64,000 bases of DNA from Roridomyces roridus. Lineage: Eukaryota; Basidiomycota; Agaricomycetes; Agaricales; Mycenaceae. Under the pieces are notes generated by a model. The model did not search any database. It worked only from the letters and a program-made list of their open reading frames with translations, and was not told the DNA's origin. The DNA lies in assembly GCA_029378245.1 (NCBI GenBank), contig JARKIF010000005.1, positions 1,984,001 to 2,048,000 on the forward strand, written 5' to 3'. Position 1 is the stretch's first letter. Each line of letters starts with the position of its first letter. Below are positions 11,901-22,662 of this stretch, piece by piece. The position numbers were made by a program, and so were the translations under genes.

Positions 11901-14900
11901 AAACACACACACATACCTCGTCGCTGAGTTCTTCATACTGAGTACGAAGGGATTCAAGCTCTTGTTCCACGAGTGTACTGGAGGCATTGTCCGAGGCGGG
12001 TTTGACGTCGAGCTCTTGACCCGTGATGTGAACGACTGATGAAGCGAATCTGTTCATGAACAATTGCCAGCTATCGTCGCTGTAAATCGGCTTAATATGC
12101 AGCCGCATCTGACTCTAGAAATATACCGACAAATCATCGAGCATCGCCGCCTGTTCCACAAATCGATCGAGGACAGTCAGCAGATCCGACTTGAGCTGTC
12201 TGAAATGGAATGAGCAACGCAAACACCATGCGTAAAGCAAAGCACGCACATTCCAACATCCCGTTGCAGAATCTGCCCGTAGTGATTCATGATCTCCAAG
12301 ATCATGGGATACAACTCGCCATGCTCTTTAGCAAGTCGCACGAGATCTTGCAGCGCGACCTCGAAATCGGACAATGCCCCGTCTTGCGCGTGATTCAAAT
12401 ATACATTTTGCGCACGCTCCTGCATCTCCTGTTCATCATCAAACTTCTCCTCTAGGTAGATGTTCAAATGTTGCATGAGGTACTCTGGGGGTTTGGTATA
12501 GCGGAGCGCCTATGGTTGGTTATTCAGTGACAGTGTGCTCTCGAGGCGAGGTGACCTTACCACGACAACTTCGTTCAACCCCCTCCTTCCAAATTCTTCC
12601 CGGAACATGACTCTCTCTTCGAGCGATTCGGGACCCATGACAATCGCATTGACGAGCATCATAGACGCGGCACGGGCAAGCCAGAGGTCCTGCTCTTCCT
12701 CGTTGGGCAACACGAGACTCTCGCTGCAGCTCATTGGATTGTAGTCCGGAATGCGCAAGGACCCGATCAGCGTCTCGAATCGGAAAGACTCGTTAAACTC
12801 TATGCGGTAATCCGACAGGGCCGCGACGACAGCTTTGTGCCCGACCGGAATGCAGAGCACGCAAGTAGCGGCAAAGACTTCCGAAACCCGTCTGCGCAAC
12901 TTTGCAGACGAATCGTGAAGCAGATACGATATGTGAGGCAAGATCGTTGGAGAAGCCAGAATGGATTCAAAGCCCGTCTGAGAAGCGATCAATATCAATA
13001 CAGGCATCTGAGAACATCGAGATGACCGACCGGTGTGTTCAAGAGTGCCCTAAAACACAAAACAAGCTCGTCAAGCACTTGCGTCCGCACCTTCTTTTCG
13101 TCCTCGCTCAAGACACGGTTCCTGTTCTCCCGAGCGACAAAGCTTGAAAGAAGATTGGCCAAAGCCCCTAATCCATTTGCTTGGAAGAACGCCTCAATCC
13201 ACTTCATCTTGCCGCCAGAAAGATTGTGCCGCAAGTCCACGATTAGCTTGTACAACTTGGCATCCACTTTGTTTGACGCTCGCAATCGCTCCACAAAGGA
13301 GGATGGGTCCTTCTCTTTCCCCTTGTCCTTCACCCCAGAAGATGAAAAAAGGCCCCAGATACCGCCAGTACTCTGGGGTTGAAGGGGTGCCGGTTCCTCA
13401 GGAATAGCTTGATCGGCTGGCCCCACCTCGGATGTGGGAGAGCTGGATTCCGAAGTCAAGACGGGCGCGGCTGGCGCCGTCCACATGGAAAATCGGCGCG
13501 TAATATCGCCAGTCAACTGAGGCACGAGCCGAGGCAACAAAGCGGCAGCGGCAGATGGCCCATATGATGCCGCATAGCCGGGGGTCCTGGGAGGCGTGGC
13601 GGGGGTCTTGGGTCGACTCTGCGCTAGCACATGCCGTTTCTGCTCAAGGGTGAGTTTATACATCCCAGCCCGTGCATCTCCTTTCATGCCGAGATCATCC
13701 TGAAGAATGTATGAGAATCATTGTTATTGTGATTCAAATTGCCTACCAATGCAGCCTCATATGCGGCGTCGTCGAAAGCCTCACCATCTTCTGCAATGGG
13801 CTGCGCCACACCGCTGCCGCCAGTGAGATGCGAGACAAGCTTCGGTTCGCTAACAATGCTTTTGCGTTTATCCTTCGCAAGGGCAACACTGCTACGATGC
13901 GGGGTGGCCGGAGAACCACGCAACCATCCGTCAAACATAGTGGATAGTCGATTCTGAGCCGCAGAACTGGCTTCCTCCGCAGCGCTGGCGCGGGGTGACA
14001 GGGTAGCAGTGCCTTCACCGTCATCTTCCTCGTCATCTTCCTCTTCAGACTCTTGCAGAGATCCGAGACGACGGATCGTTGATTCAGAAGGTTCCAAGGA
14101 AGCAGATGAGAGGCTTCGGGATTTGGACCTGCGATACCACTCATCTGGCACGCATAGTCGGAATGTGCGACGAGCAGAAGAGGACAAGGGGTTCGGGGAG
14201 AATCCCGAACGTATAATGGTGAAGATGAGGGATGAATTAGGAAGCCTTGAGGATTCTGGAGAGTGAATCAGTCAACTGAGAGGTAAGCTGGTAATTGCAA
14301 AACACACTGGAAGCGTCCCCGTCTGTCCAAACTTCCTCCAAGACATACTCCATATTCCCGCCTCCTGGGATGGGTGGATTCTTGATGAGACCGAGCTCTT
14401 CCATAGCAGACTGCACCACCTCCCCGACCGAGGTATTTCGGGCAATGAAGATCTTGTATTCAAAGCCGTCATGAATCTCCCAAACGCGGAGGAAGGACAA
14501 GGTGATAGAAAGACCCAGGGAGACGAGACGCAAAACGGGAAATTGGATGTGTCCCGTTAGACCCCATGCAGAGAATTGCCTGGAGGCACCTTGGTCAGGC
14601 TCGGCAGAGATGGCATTTATTATCGGCGCGACACTGGTACTGGGATCCAACGTCCCTAGAGAAAGCTTTAGACGCTGAAGATGGGATAGGGCAGAGACTC
14701 ACCGTCGCCCAGCGCTTCAAGGTCTGCCTCCTCCCAGGCTCGACCCACTCGTTCTGCTCTAATCTTCTGGAGAGCCCATCCGCCTTCCTCTAGGTCGCCC
14801 AGGATTTCTGACTTGACGCCGTTCATCGCCAGAAGGGCGTCAATGACATCCTGGGCAGTGGCATCCGAATCAACCTCTGCAAAGTACGGCCCTTGTGTAT

Positions 14901-14943
14901 TGCCAGGGACAATAGTCGGAACGATCAATGGAGTTGAAGGCAT
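8923..14943 (-). CDS. Diaphanous-type formin (GBD/FH3-FH1-FH2-DAD), actin nucleator
   Basis: Nucleates and elongates unbranched actin filaments for polarised growth and septation, under Rho-GTPase control. From 14943: MPSTPLIVPTIVPGNTQGPY and a Ras-association-like start (VDSDATAQDVIDALLAMNGV), a long linker with an acidic Ser-rich stretch (about 13690-14190), the GTPase-binding/FH3 region (about 12180-13690, e.g. GDARAGMYKLTLEQKRHVLA and a helical block ending at 12180), a coiled coil (about 11200-12100), an FH1 domain with many runs of 5-12 prolines (10780-11150), FH2 starting FKITRPIKKLKPLEWHKLTN, and FH2 end DIFFGWISSFSSSLQ near 9330. The last exon encodes a DAD-like tail, RGDLDQALRSMREGNRRARP, with a stop at 8923. 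Many short introns. The N-terminus may extend upstream to 15194 (reading ...VVATSEFDMTDVHDQSVG), but the splice phase to the next exon does not fit cleanly, so 14943 is a conservative start. Confidence 0.93.
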
Positions 14944-15602
14944 CTTCGTGGCTGGTATAGGCGGCCGTGCGCCCTGTAGGATAGTGTGGAGGGTAGCAAT
15001 GTGGTCAGAGGGCAGCAGAGAGACCTGGCATTCGCGTCGTCAGATGAGTCCAATTCGGGTTGTCCAATGCCGACACTCTGATCGTGCACATCCGTCATGT
15101 CAAATTCACTCGTTGCTACTACCGGCCCACCACCCACACTCTTGTTCCTCTTCTGAACAATTGCAGCATGCAGAACAAGACGACACCGAACCATTCTTCG
15201 GAGAGGGGCTCTATTCCATCTATCCTTTTTCAGATTACATTGAAAGGTCTCTTATACATAAATGGTCAGCGTAAACATGAATGGAACGTCAAGTGAAGAA
15301 CGGAAACCGATACTGGTGCCCTCAAATCCAGTTGGAATCCGCAAGCTATCGTATGGTTGCGATCAACGAACGGGTTCAACAAACGATAGTGGGCAAATGG
15401 TGGGACACCCGCCCTCGTCCAGGTCCGCCCGTCTACCTCGTCTTTCACCGGTCTCGGTGACGACCCAGAGCGACCCAGCTCGGTGAAGAAACACAACCAG
15501 TGCATCCCCTTGATTGGTGGTTTTTTCTATCTACTCTTGCTTTGAATCGTCTCTCTTGGGCACTTGTGGACTGAGATTTCTCAACGATTGAAGCAAAAGG
15601 AA

Positions 15603-15708
15603 GGCAACTGGTCGCTATTCCACCTTGGTGGTAGCCGTCCGCATCAGCCAGTGGAGGCAACTAGTCGCGTTCCACTCTCGTGGCAGCCGTCCGCATCTCC
15701 GGTTGGTT
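15603..15708. repeat. Imperfect tandem duplication, period 53 bp
   Basis: The string GGCAACTGGTCGC at 15603 recurs as GGCAACTAGTCGC at 15656. In both units it is followed by a TTCCAC core, a GTGG(T/C)AGCCGTCCGCATC block and a divergent end. Two units of 53 bp are visible. Function unknown. Confidence 0.8.
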
Positions 15709-15717
15709 CCTACTACC

Positions 15718-15838
15718 TGGCTAGCCCCATAACACACCCTCACCCGACGAGGGGGAATAGGAGCTAGGCAGGGAGGAACGTGGCTAGCCCGATAATACAC
15801 CCTCACCCGACGAGGGGAAATACAGACTAGGCACTGCT
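15718..15838. repeat. Imperfect tandem duplication, period about 63 bp
   Basis: CTAGCCC at 15721 recurs at 15784. Both units carry ATAA(C/T)ACACCCTCACCC followed by GACGAGGGG and end near CTAGGCA. It lies immediately after the 53-bp duplication, making a compact cluster of unrelated repeat units in a gene-free region. Confidence 0.8.
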
Positions 15839-16536
15839 CCGGCGTGGAACTGATCACCGCCTCCAAAGAGGGGATCACAGTCGAAGCACGACAGGAATCG
15901 CTCCTCCACAGAGGAGCGCGCAAACGAAGGAACGATCTTCGTGTAGTGGTGCTCTGGAGCGCAAGTCCTGTGATCAGCCAACTTGCGTCGTCGGCCTTCT
16001 GTCTTTTTCGAGCTTGCGATTTGTGATCCGGCGTGTGATTCTAGATCTCTCGTCCCAGGTTCAAGAGGTAGTTTTCTTATGTCTTGCTCTCTCTTGCTAC
16101 GAATATATTCCGGATGAGCATTGATATATATTGAGCTCGTTCGTTCATGGCGGCGGGACAGTGTGCTGGCGCGGCAAGGGCGTAATACTCCACTGTCGCT
16201 CTCGAACAGCACTGGGCGGGGAGCTCTCCCGGGTAATAACGCGGGACAAACGCGGGAGAAGATGACAACGAAGGCCAGAATGGAAAAGCCGCCGATGAAA
16301 TGGGGGCTCGACTCGGAATCAGACTAGAACTTTGGTGAATAGAGCCTAGACTCTTGTGACACGTAACTCCAAGAGAGTTCATGAACAAGTGAAGGTCATC
16401 GTCGTTTCATGGCGTTCACGAGCGACGTCGAGCGTCGAGAATCTTGAATGTATTGGAAGCCAGTGACGCGTCGAGGAGCTGATTCGCGTGCTCGCACATG
16501 ACATCATGACTCCACGGAGCCACAGCCACATCAGCG

Positions 16537-16598
16537 TTTAAATACGCCCGCTGTCGGCGCCCAGAACACCTTTACTCACAACCACAACCACAACCACC
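16537..16598 (+). promoter_or_regulatory. Core promoter and leader of the Rtc3-like gene
   Basis: A TATA-like TTTAAATA (16537-16544) lies about 55 bp before the ATG. The leader is pyrimidine/CA-rich with three ACAACC units ending in CACCATG, a good start context. Such a strong TATA box is unusual in this window and suggests a highly or inducibly expressed gene. Confidence 0.45.
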
Positions 16599-17227
16599 AT
16601 GTCTACAAGCAAAGTCGTCTACAAGCCCAAAGCCCACTCCACCAACGCACAAACCTCGAATGAATTCGCCGTCTTTGTCAAAACGGAGGAGGTTGGTCGA
16701 CTGTCCAGGTCGTGTGCCACTCTGACGATTTCTCTCAGTTCAACCAGTGGAAGGCGGATGTCAAGGATGCTGCTGCTCGTGGAGGTACGTTCCTCAGTCC
16801 CCGATCGTGTCCGATCGCTCATGATTTCTGCATGTAGAGCCCGCACCGTAAATCCATCTCACCATCGGACGTCATCGCTCGCTAACCGCTCATCTCGCAG
16901 TGAAATCGACTTTACCGGAGCTGGATTCATACAACGTGCGCTAACCGCGTCTTTCTTTCATCAACGCAATCTGACATGGACTATACAGTAAAAGACCCAA
17001 TCTACATCGTCCAAAACAACCAAATGGGCGCTGCTTCCAAGCAGATCGTCGACACCGTGTTCCGCACAGACGAATCTCACTCGGAGAATGACGTCAAGAA
17101 GGAGGCGATCGCGACGATTCTCGAGAAGGGCAAGGAGCAAGTCGTCGAGGAAGTAGGCGGTGCTTTCGGAACGACTAACGCGTCGAGAGGGGACCGTGGG
17201 GCTACGGATGGGCACGGTGGCCGCTGA
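16599..17227 (+). CDS. Rtc3-like single SBDS N-terminal-domain protein
   Basis: Small protein (about 130 residues) consisting of one SBDS N-terminal-type domain, as in yeast Rtc3, a stress-linked protein implicated in RNA metabolism. Exons: MSTSKVVYKPKAHSTNAQTS at 16599 with the EFAVFVKTEE strand; FNQWKADVKDAAARG (about 16740); VKSTLPELDSYN (about 16900); and a last exon from about 16989 encoding VKDPIYIVQNNQMGAASKQI, a VFRT segment and ILEKGKEQVVEEVGGAFGTT before a Gly/Asp-rich tail and stop at 17227. The spacing of the ASKQIVDTVF helix and the ILEKG helix matches the family. The larger SBDS/Sdo1 ribosome-maturation domains II and III are absent, so this is not Sdo1. Three short introns. Confidence 0.82.
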
Positions 17228-17437
17228 ACTTGCAAGGAAGATTAACCATTAAATGTATCACTATCACCCTCACAACTTGAACCTGCATTTTCGCGCCCGA
17301 GGTCTTGACTAAACGCGGCACTCGCATCACTGCGTCCCGCCTATCAACTCTTTATCTTGTCCTCTTCCACCATCTCTCCGAAAGTCTACAATTAATTCGG
17401 TCAGTACATACCATAAATACCACAATTCACCCTCCAG

Positions 17438-18900
17438 CTACTGCTCGGGATCCTCCATCCACAATGGCAGCATATGCCCCATTCTCACGACCTTTGTCCT
17501 CAAATACTTGTCCAAATCCTCCCCATGCACAGCGTTCCCGCCAATAAGCGTCGCTCCCGCCTTTCTCTCCACTGCATTTTCATCCGTCCACCCATTTTCG
17601 ACGAGATTCGGATTCCTCCCCTGCCAACTCCGTGGCACCATCCCAACCCTCTCAACGACCCTCATCCCCTCTTTCTGCAACGCCTCCACCTTATCGGGGT
17701 TGTTCGTCAACAACCGGACTCCGCTATCCAGCCCCAAATCCCGGAGAATGGCACCAGCGATTTCGTACCCTCGCTCATCCGCGCCGTGCCCCAGCATGAG
17801 GTTCGCCGTCACGGTGTCGTGACCCAAATCCTGGAGGTTGTATGCCCGGATTTTGGAGAGCAGACCGATTCCACGACCTTCCTGGCGGAGGTAAATGACG
17901 GCTCCCCGGCCGGGGATCGTCGTGGAGGTAGGTAAGGAGGAGGAGAGTGATGGGACGGTGATGGGCTGCGAGATGAGGCGAATTGCTTCATCGAGCTGTT
18001 CACCACAGTCGCAGCGCATGCTGCCAACGGTTTCGCCAGTGAAACATTCCGAGTGAATGCGGATAAGGGGCGACGGGACACCGTCGCTCGTTTCAGCTGG
18101 CGCAGCGGGAGCTGGCGTGGAGGCTTGCCGGGAAGTGGGAGACAGCTTTCCGACATAGGCACCCCGAGTGATTCGGTCCATCTCGGTCTCATTGTCACTC
18201 CATACCGCATCGAGGGTCTTGGACCTGATAGCGGGAATGGACACAGCCGCAGGTGTCTCCGATGTTTCGGAATACTGCGCGGGGTCGATGACAATCGCGA
18301 GGTGCTCCTTGTTGTCTCGGTTATTGTGATAGAGATGGAGGAAGGCGGGGCCATGGGGAGTGGGTATGCGAGTACGGGCCATACACTTGACGTCGACCGG
18401 TTTGACTGGAATGGGTTTCGTTGTCGCACGGGTAATGGCGCTCGTGTCGCCGGTGGGAGCAGCACCCAGAGAAGCGCGCCGCTTCTTGAGTGTGCCAAAT
18501 TTATCCCCACTGTCTATTTCATTCTCTTTTGTGTCTTGGAGACGCTGGCGTCTGGGGGCCTGGCGGCTGACGTAGGTGAGGTGGCGACGCTGCTGTTTAG
18601 AGTCTGCCGGAGACCACTTTGTCCAGTCCCAGGAGCCTTCGTGCTGAGGGAGCATTACTCCGGGAAAGAAGTCGTGGTGGTAGTGATTTCGGGTTATGTG
18701 GGGGCCGGATGCTGCGGTGGGATTGATAGCTAGCAGGGTGGAGAGGGTGTAGGCGTACCTGCAGCTGCTGCGATGAGGAGAGGGTCAAGAGCAGCGTCCC
18801 GACGGGAGAATTTTGGGTTGCTAGTGGGCGGTACAGGCGCAGTGAGGAGATCTAGGAGGGCGGCGTCGGCGGGAGAGAAGGTGTCGGTGGCATGGTGCAT
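17438..18900 (-). CDS. RIB1: GTP cyclohydrolase II, first step of riboflavin synthesis
   Basis: Converts GTP to 2,5-diamino-6-ribosylamino-pyrimidinone phosphate, formate and pyrophosphate; the cytosolic entry to riboflavin/FAD. The start at 18900 gives MHHATDTFSPADAALLDLLT. One intron (donor GTACGC, about 18758-18715) separates this from ASGPHITRNHYHHDFFPG and the main exon. Zn ligands: Cys in IRIHSECFTGE and the two Cys of GSMRCDCGEQLDEA; catalytic region YLRQEGRGIGLLSKIRAYNL; C-terminal lobe DLGLDSGVRLLTNNPDKVEA. A fungal N-terminal extension of about 190 residues precedes MARTRIPTPHGPAFLHLY, as in other fungal Rib1 proteins. Total about 470 residues, stop at 17438. All catalytic motifs are intact. 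Confidence 0.95.
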
Positions 18901-19095
18901 AGTGGGTATTTGAACGTTGTGGTACTAAGCAAAGGAGGGTGTTGCAGACTAATGCCGAAGCGGAAGCGGGAGATGAGAAATAGAGTGCTTCAGCAGCATC
19001 TTGTCAGCACCCATCAATTTCACAGCCACAAGAACATCCGCCGTTCCTTGCCGTTCTTCCTTTCAACCGTGACTTGCCATGGGCTAGGGCTGCCT

Positions 19096-19824
19096 ATGCA
19101 TTTCAATCTCTCCCTCGCTATCTTATTTGCAGTATTCCTTCCTTTGTGAGTCCCATGTTATCCTGGGAGAACTCTCTCCTCATCGTGCAGCTTGTGTGCT
19201 ATTCCCCTGGACTCGGACGGGCCCTCCCAACTCGACTCGGACAGAGACGACGTGCCGACGAGCACCCCGAGCAAGTCTACGTCCACCACCTTTGCATCGA
19301 AATCCACCTCGCATGCAGTCACCCACAGACCCATTCCCGGTACTAACACTCGCAAGCCTGTCCGGCGACCGACGTCTACGAAAAAACAGCCGTTTGCGAC
19401 GAACCGCCCCATCTCGTCCACACCCCGTCCTCACTGGGTACCTCCTCCCCAGCCCCCTGCGTCGGCCACGCCATTCGTTGGTCGTCACGCTCAAGGCCCC
19501 AATGAATCTGCCGCCGCCATCGTATTCGAGGTCCTGGGTGCCCTGGCGGGAATCCTGTTATTCCTCGGCCTCATGCGTTGTGTATACAACTACCACCGCA
19601 CACCCCATCGCGACCGTATCGCGGTCATCATGCACCGTCACCAACTCCAACGCGAAATGGACGAGCTTGCACGGAATCCACCAGAGCGAAGGCGAGCTTC
19701 GATGGAGCCTCCGCCCCCTGCCTATATCGCACCTCCCGTTTATTTGGATGTGGCACCGCACCCTGACGACGAGGACGAGACGGGGCTACTCACGCGGGAC
19801 CAACACGCCGACCCCAATGGATAA
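19096..19824 (+). CDS. Secretory-pathway single-pass membrane protein, Ser/Thr/Pro-rich ectodomain
   Basis: The first exon encodes a signal peptide, MHFNLSLAILFAVFLPF-LCA, with the Phe codon split by a 45-nt intron (donor GTGAGT at about 19145). The second exon gives a Ser/Thr/Pro-rich stretch of about 90 residues likely to be O-glycosylated, one transmembrane helix (IVFEVLGALAGILLFLGLMR) and a cytosolic tail with HRDRIAVIMHRHQLQREMDE and a proline-rich acidic end. Total about 225 residues, stop at 19824. The organisation resembles a fungal wall-sensor or receptor-like type I protein, but no catalytic or sensor domain is recognisable. It is divergent from GTP cyclohydrolase II with about 195 bp shared upstream DNA. 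Confidence 0.75.
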
Positions 19825-19910
19825 TTTTAGCGTCCGCAGCACCAAGTACTATTCTCGACTATATGCACAAATCCCGCCGCGTGCACACATGGAAACTACG
19901 TAGCGTCGCC

Positions 19911-19930
19911 TGGATGGATGGATGGATGGA
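19911..19930 (+). repeat. (GGAT)5 microsatellite
   Basis: Five consecutive GGAT units lie in the 3' flank of the membrane-protein gene. Plain sequence observation; likely length-polymorphic. Confidence 0.9.
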
Positions 19931-20186
19931 CTGTGTAAGTTGAATTGTTGTTGTAGAGGACGGATGGACGAACAAGTTTTTTACTGCGTTGTATAATTGG
20001 AATAGCTACACGGAACCATGTTCTTTTCTGGGAGAACTGAATACAGTCGGCGACAAACACCGCAGGTTGCCTTGCGGGAAGGAATTAACCGAAGTTATAC
20101 GGTGTTCCGTTTGAGTGTTGCATGTTTGGCCTCAATCGGACTCTGCATCTGTTCCCATTTCACTCACTTTCGGGGTGGCGATCCTG

Positions 20187-22460
20187 ATGGCCGCCGAGGC
20201 CCAGCCTGCTGCTGCTGCCACTGGGTGCGTGTCCTTGCGAACCGCCTGCCAATCCGCCACAATGACGCGTATAATTCAGATCCCACATTCGACCCGGAAC
20301 ACGCACCAAGATCATCGAAATCCTATCCGACAATGCCAACGGCTGTCTCCAGGAGCTGGGTTACTTTCCCGCGTTGCATGACAAGTTCAAGCAAGCCGAG
20401 GCCGTACGTCTGCTATACGATATCTATCCCGTGCTTTCGTTTGCTGAGAGCCACACCTGCAGCTCAACGGGCATCTCCAGGAAGAACTCGTTAGGGCCCG
20501 GAGCGAAAGTGCCCAACGCACGCGCGGGGATGTGTACAAGCAACAGTTCCAAATGGCCAGTGCCACAGCCGAGCGGTACCAGACCGAGAACGTCAAGATG
20601 TGGCAGGACAATTCCAAGCTCATCGCCGACAATGAGGGGCTCCGCTCAGAGGTCGTTGCCGCCCAGACGCGGGCCAGTGTGTTTGAACAAGGATGCTCGG
20701 CGGACGCTCGGAAGATCCTCGAGGAATATGCGAATCTGCAGGTCAATTATGCGAATGCGGTCAAGCAGCTCGAGTCGCAACAGAAGCAGCTTGAGTTGCA
20801 GCAGAAGCAACTTAAGCAGTTTTTGGATGCGAGTAATAGGGCAAGACAGCAGGCCCAGACGCAGCAGCAGCAAAATCGGCCCGCTGGTGAGTGCGTTACT
20901 CGGTTCGGAACGGTACACTCATCTTCCTAGTCGCAGGTCCTTCCACACAGGTACTCGCACTTTCTTACTATTCCGCTCAACTAACTTGTATTTAGCCAAT
21001 GCGCCGCTCCTCAGCTCCTCAAGCACTGGTGAATTCGCCCCAATTCGCACCCCAGGCTGGAGCGCCCACATACGCAATGATGCCGATGGCCCACCCGCAA
21101 CCACAACCCTACCCTCCTATTCCTTCCCAGCAGCCACCCCAGCAATATACCCACTCGTATCCACATCCGCAGCAACCTCCACAACCTCATCCCGTCGGCT
21201 TCCAGCCCCCGAGACAAATGCAATCTCGACCGCCCTCCTCCTCAGCCGCCCCCGTCACGGTTGCCATTCCCTCTCCCGTCAGCTCTGGTGCACGACAGGT
21301 GCCTTCCCCCGTGTTGATAAATGGGCCGCCACTGGGCTACCGTCCGATGGGCTCAGTAGGGAGGGGAGGTGCTCCACCGCTCATGCATTCTCTTCACTTT
21401 GCGCAGCAGCAAAGGCAGCAGGGACAGACGCCGCCGATGACCTCTCTTCACTTGCCTTTGCAGGCTTTCCCGGCTCATGGGACGTCACCTGTGGTGGCTT
21501 CGCATGTTCCTGCATCGTCCTCGCCTTTAACAACAAGGCCTCCGATGCAGTTTCCTCCGATGCAGATGCAGCAGCTTCCACCGGGTCAGCAACCTCCTCA
21601 TCGCGTCTTGCCGCCGCTGCAGGTGTCGCAGTATTCACCTCCGGTTCCGGCAGGGTCTTTGCTGGTTCCATCACGACCCGCGGAAGGCCCCGTGCAGGTG
21701 CCTCCTCCTACTGTCGTTGAGGGCGCGGAGCAGGAGCAGGTACAGTCGCCGCAGCTGCCCCAGGAGACGGACATGGACACTGAAATGCAGGACGTCGAGG
21801 TGCTGCCCATCAAGAGGGAGAATTCGCCTCCGCCAGTATTAGACTCGGCTGCATCGCCACCTCCGCCACCACGGGATGCAGACCCAGCTACGCCGCCAGA
21901 GGCTCATGAGGCGATTACTCCTCCGCCAACTACGACGGCTCCTCCTGCTGTTGTGGAGCCCGAATCGCTGAAGCGGGTGAGTCCCGATGTGGATAATGGG
22001 GATTCACGCAAGAGGATGCGGATGAGTGAGAGTGAGGAGGCGGTGAAGGAGCCAGTGGTGAAGATGGAGGAGATGAATCCTACTCCGCCAGCTGGGTCGG
22101 ACGAAGATGAGGATGACTTGGACGATGACGAGGAGGAGGGCGACGACGACGACGACGAATCTGGGCTGGGCTTCATTGAGGTGGGGCCAGATGGGCTGAG
22201 GACGGTGAAGGATTGTTTGAGTGCAATCTTCCCCCGGGACAATGGGTTTGTGTGTATGTTCTGCGCGTGCGTTTTCTTCTTCTTTTTGTCGTCTTGAACC
22301 ATGCTGATACCATTTCAGGGCGCGGTACAAGGACGACCTAGAGAAAGGTGAGGAGAGCGAGGCGCCGATGGGGATGGGTGACTCGACGATGGAGGAGCAG
22401 GAGGCGCATTGTCTTGCTGAGCACGACCATGCTTGGGAGTTGCTGAGGAGCAATACGTGA
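20187..22460 (+). CDS. Coiled-coil, Pro/Gln-rich nuclear-type protein of unknown function
   Basis: The start at 20187 (MAAEAQPAAAAT) fits a phase-2 intron to SHIRPGTRTKIIEILSDNAN and LQELGYFPALHDKFKQAE. A second intron leads to LNGHLQEELVRARSESAQRT and a long coiled coil (20520-20885; Gln/Leu-rich, e.g. QLESQQKQLELQQKQLKQFL). After another intron (about 20888-20995) comes a large disordered domain rich in Pro, Gln, Ser and Tyr (21000-21850), a probable basic nuclear signal (SRKRMRMSE), a highly acidic run (22100-22160) and DGLRTVKDCLSAIFPRDNG. A last exon from about 22319 ends ...EAHCLAEHDHAWELLRSNT at 22460. The layout (coiled coil, low-complexity activation-like region, acidic patch) suggests a chromatin or transcription co-regulator. 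I recognise no named family. Confidence 0.72.
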
Positions 22461-22662
22461 ATTGTACACTCTTGTTTTTGGTAGACTTTTTGGCCTCTTT
22501 TAGGCTCCAGTAATGTGTATTTTATCCTGTACTTGGCGGCTGTGGACTTATCGGCTGTTATCACTCGGCAACCCGGGCCGCCAGCGTGCCTGTAACTGCT
22601 CGCCGCGGCAACTTGTTCGCTTCAACGATAAGATTACGTCGCACACTCTCTCCTCGACGACC

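Larger units (their letters stand above)
15195..16598. other. Gene-free region with short tandem repeats and promoters
   Basis: About 1.4 kb between the divergent formin and Rtc3-like genes. Open frames here are short, overlap each other and match no family, so I call none. The region holds two imperfect tandem duplications (15603-15708 and 15718-15838, listed separately). At its right end there is a TATA-like TTTAAATA at 16537-16544 and a CA-rich leader of repeated ACAACC units just before the ATG at 16599. Confidence 0.6.

Noticed and set aside
17474..18733. Plus-strand frames opposite GTP cyclohydrolase II
   Set aside because: Antisense shadows of a well-conserved coding exon.
20374..21720. 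448-codon plus-strand frame, Ser/Arg-rich
   Set aside because: Out-of-frame shadow of the Pro/Gln-rich gene at 20187-22460, whose exons join cleanly in another frame.
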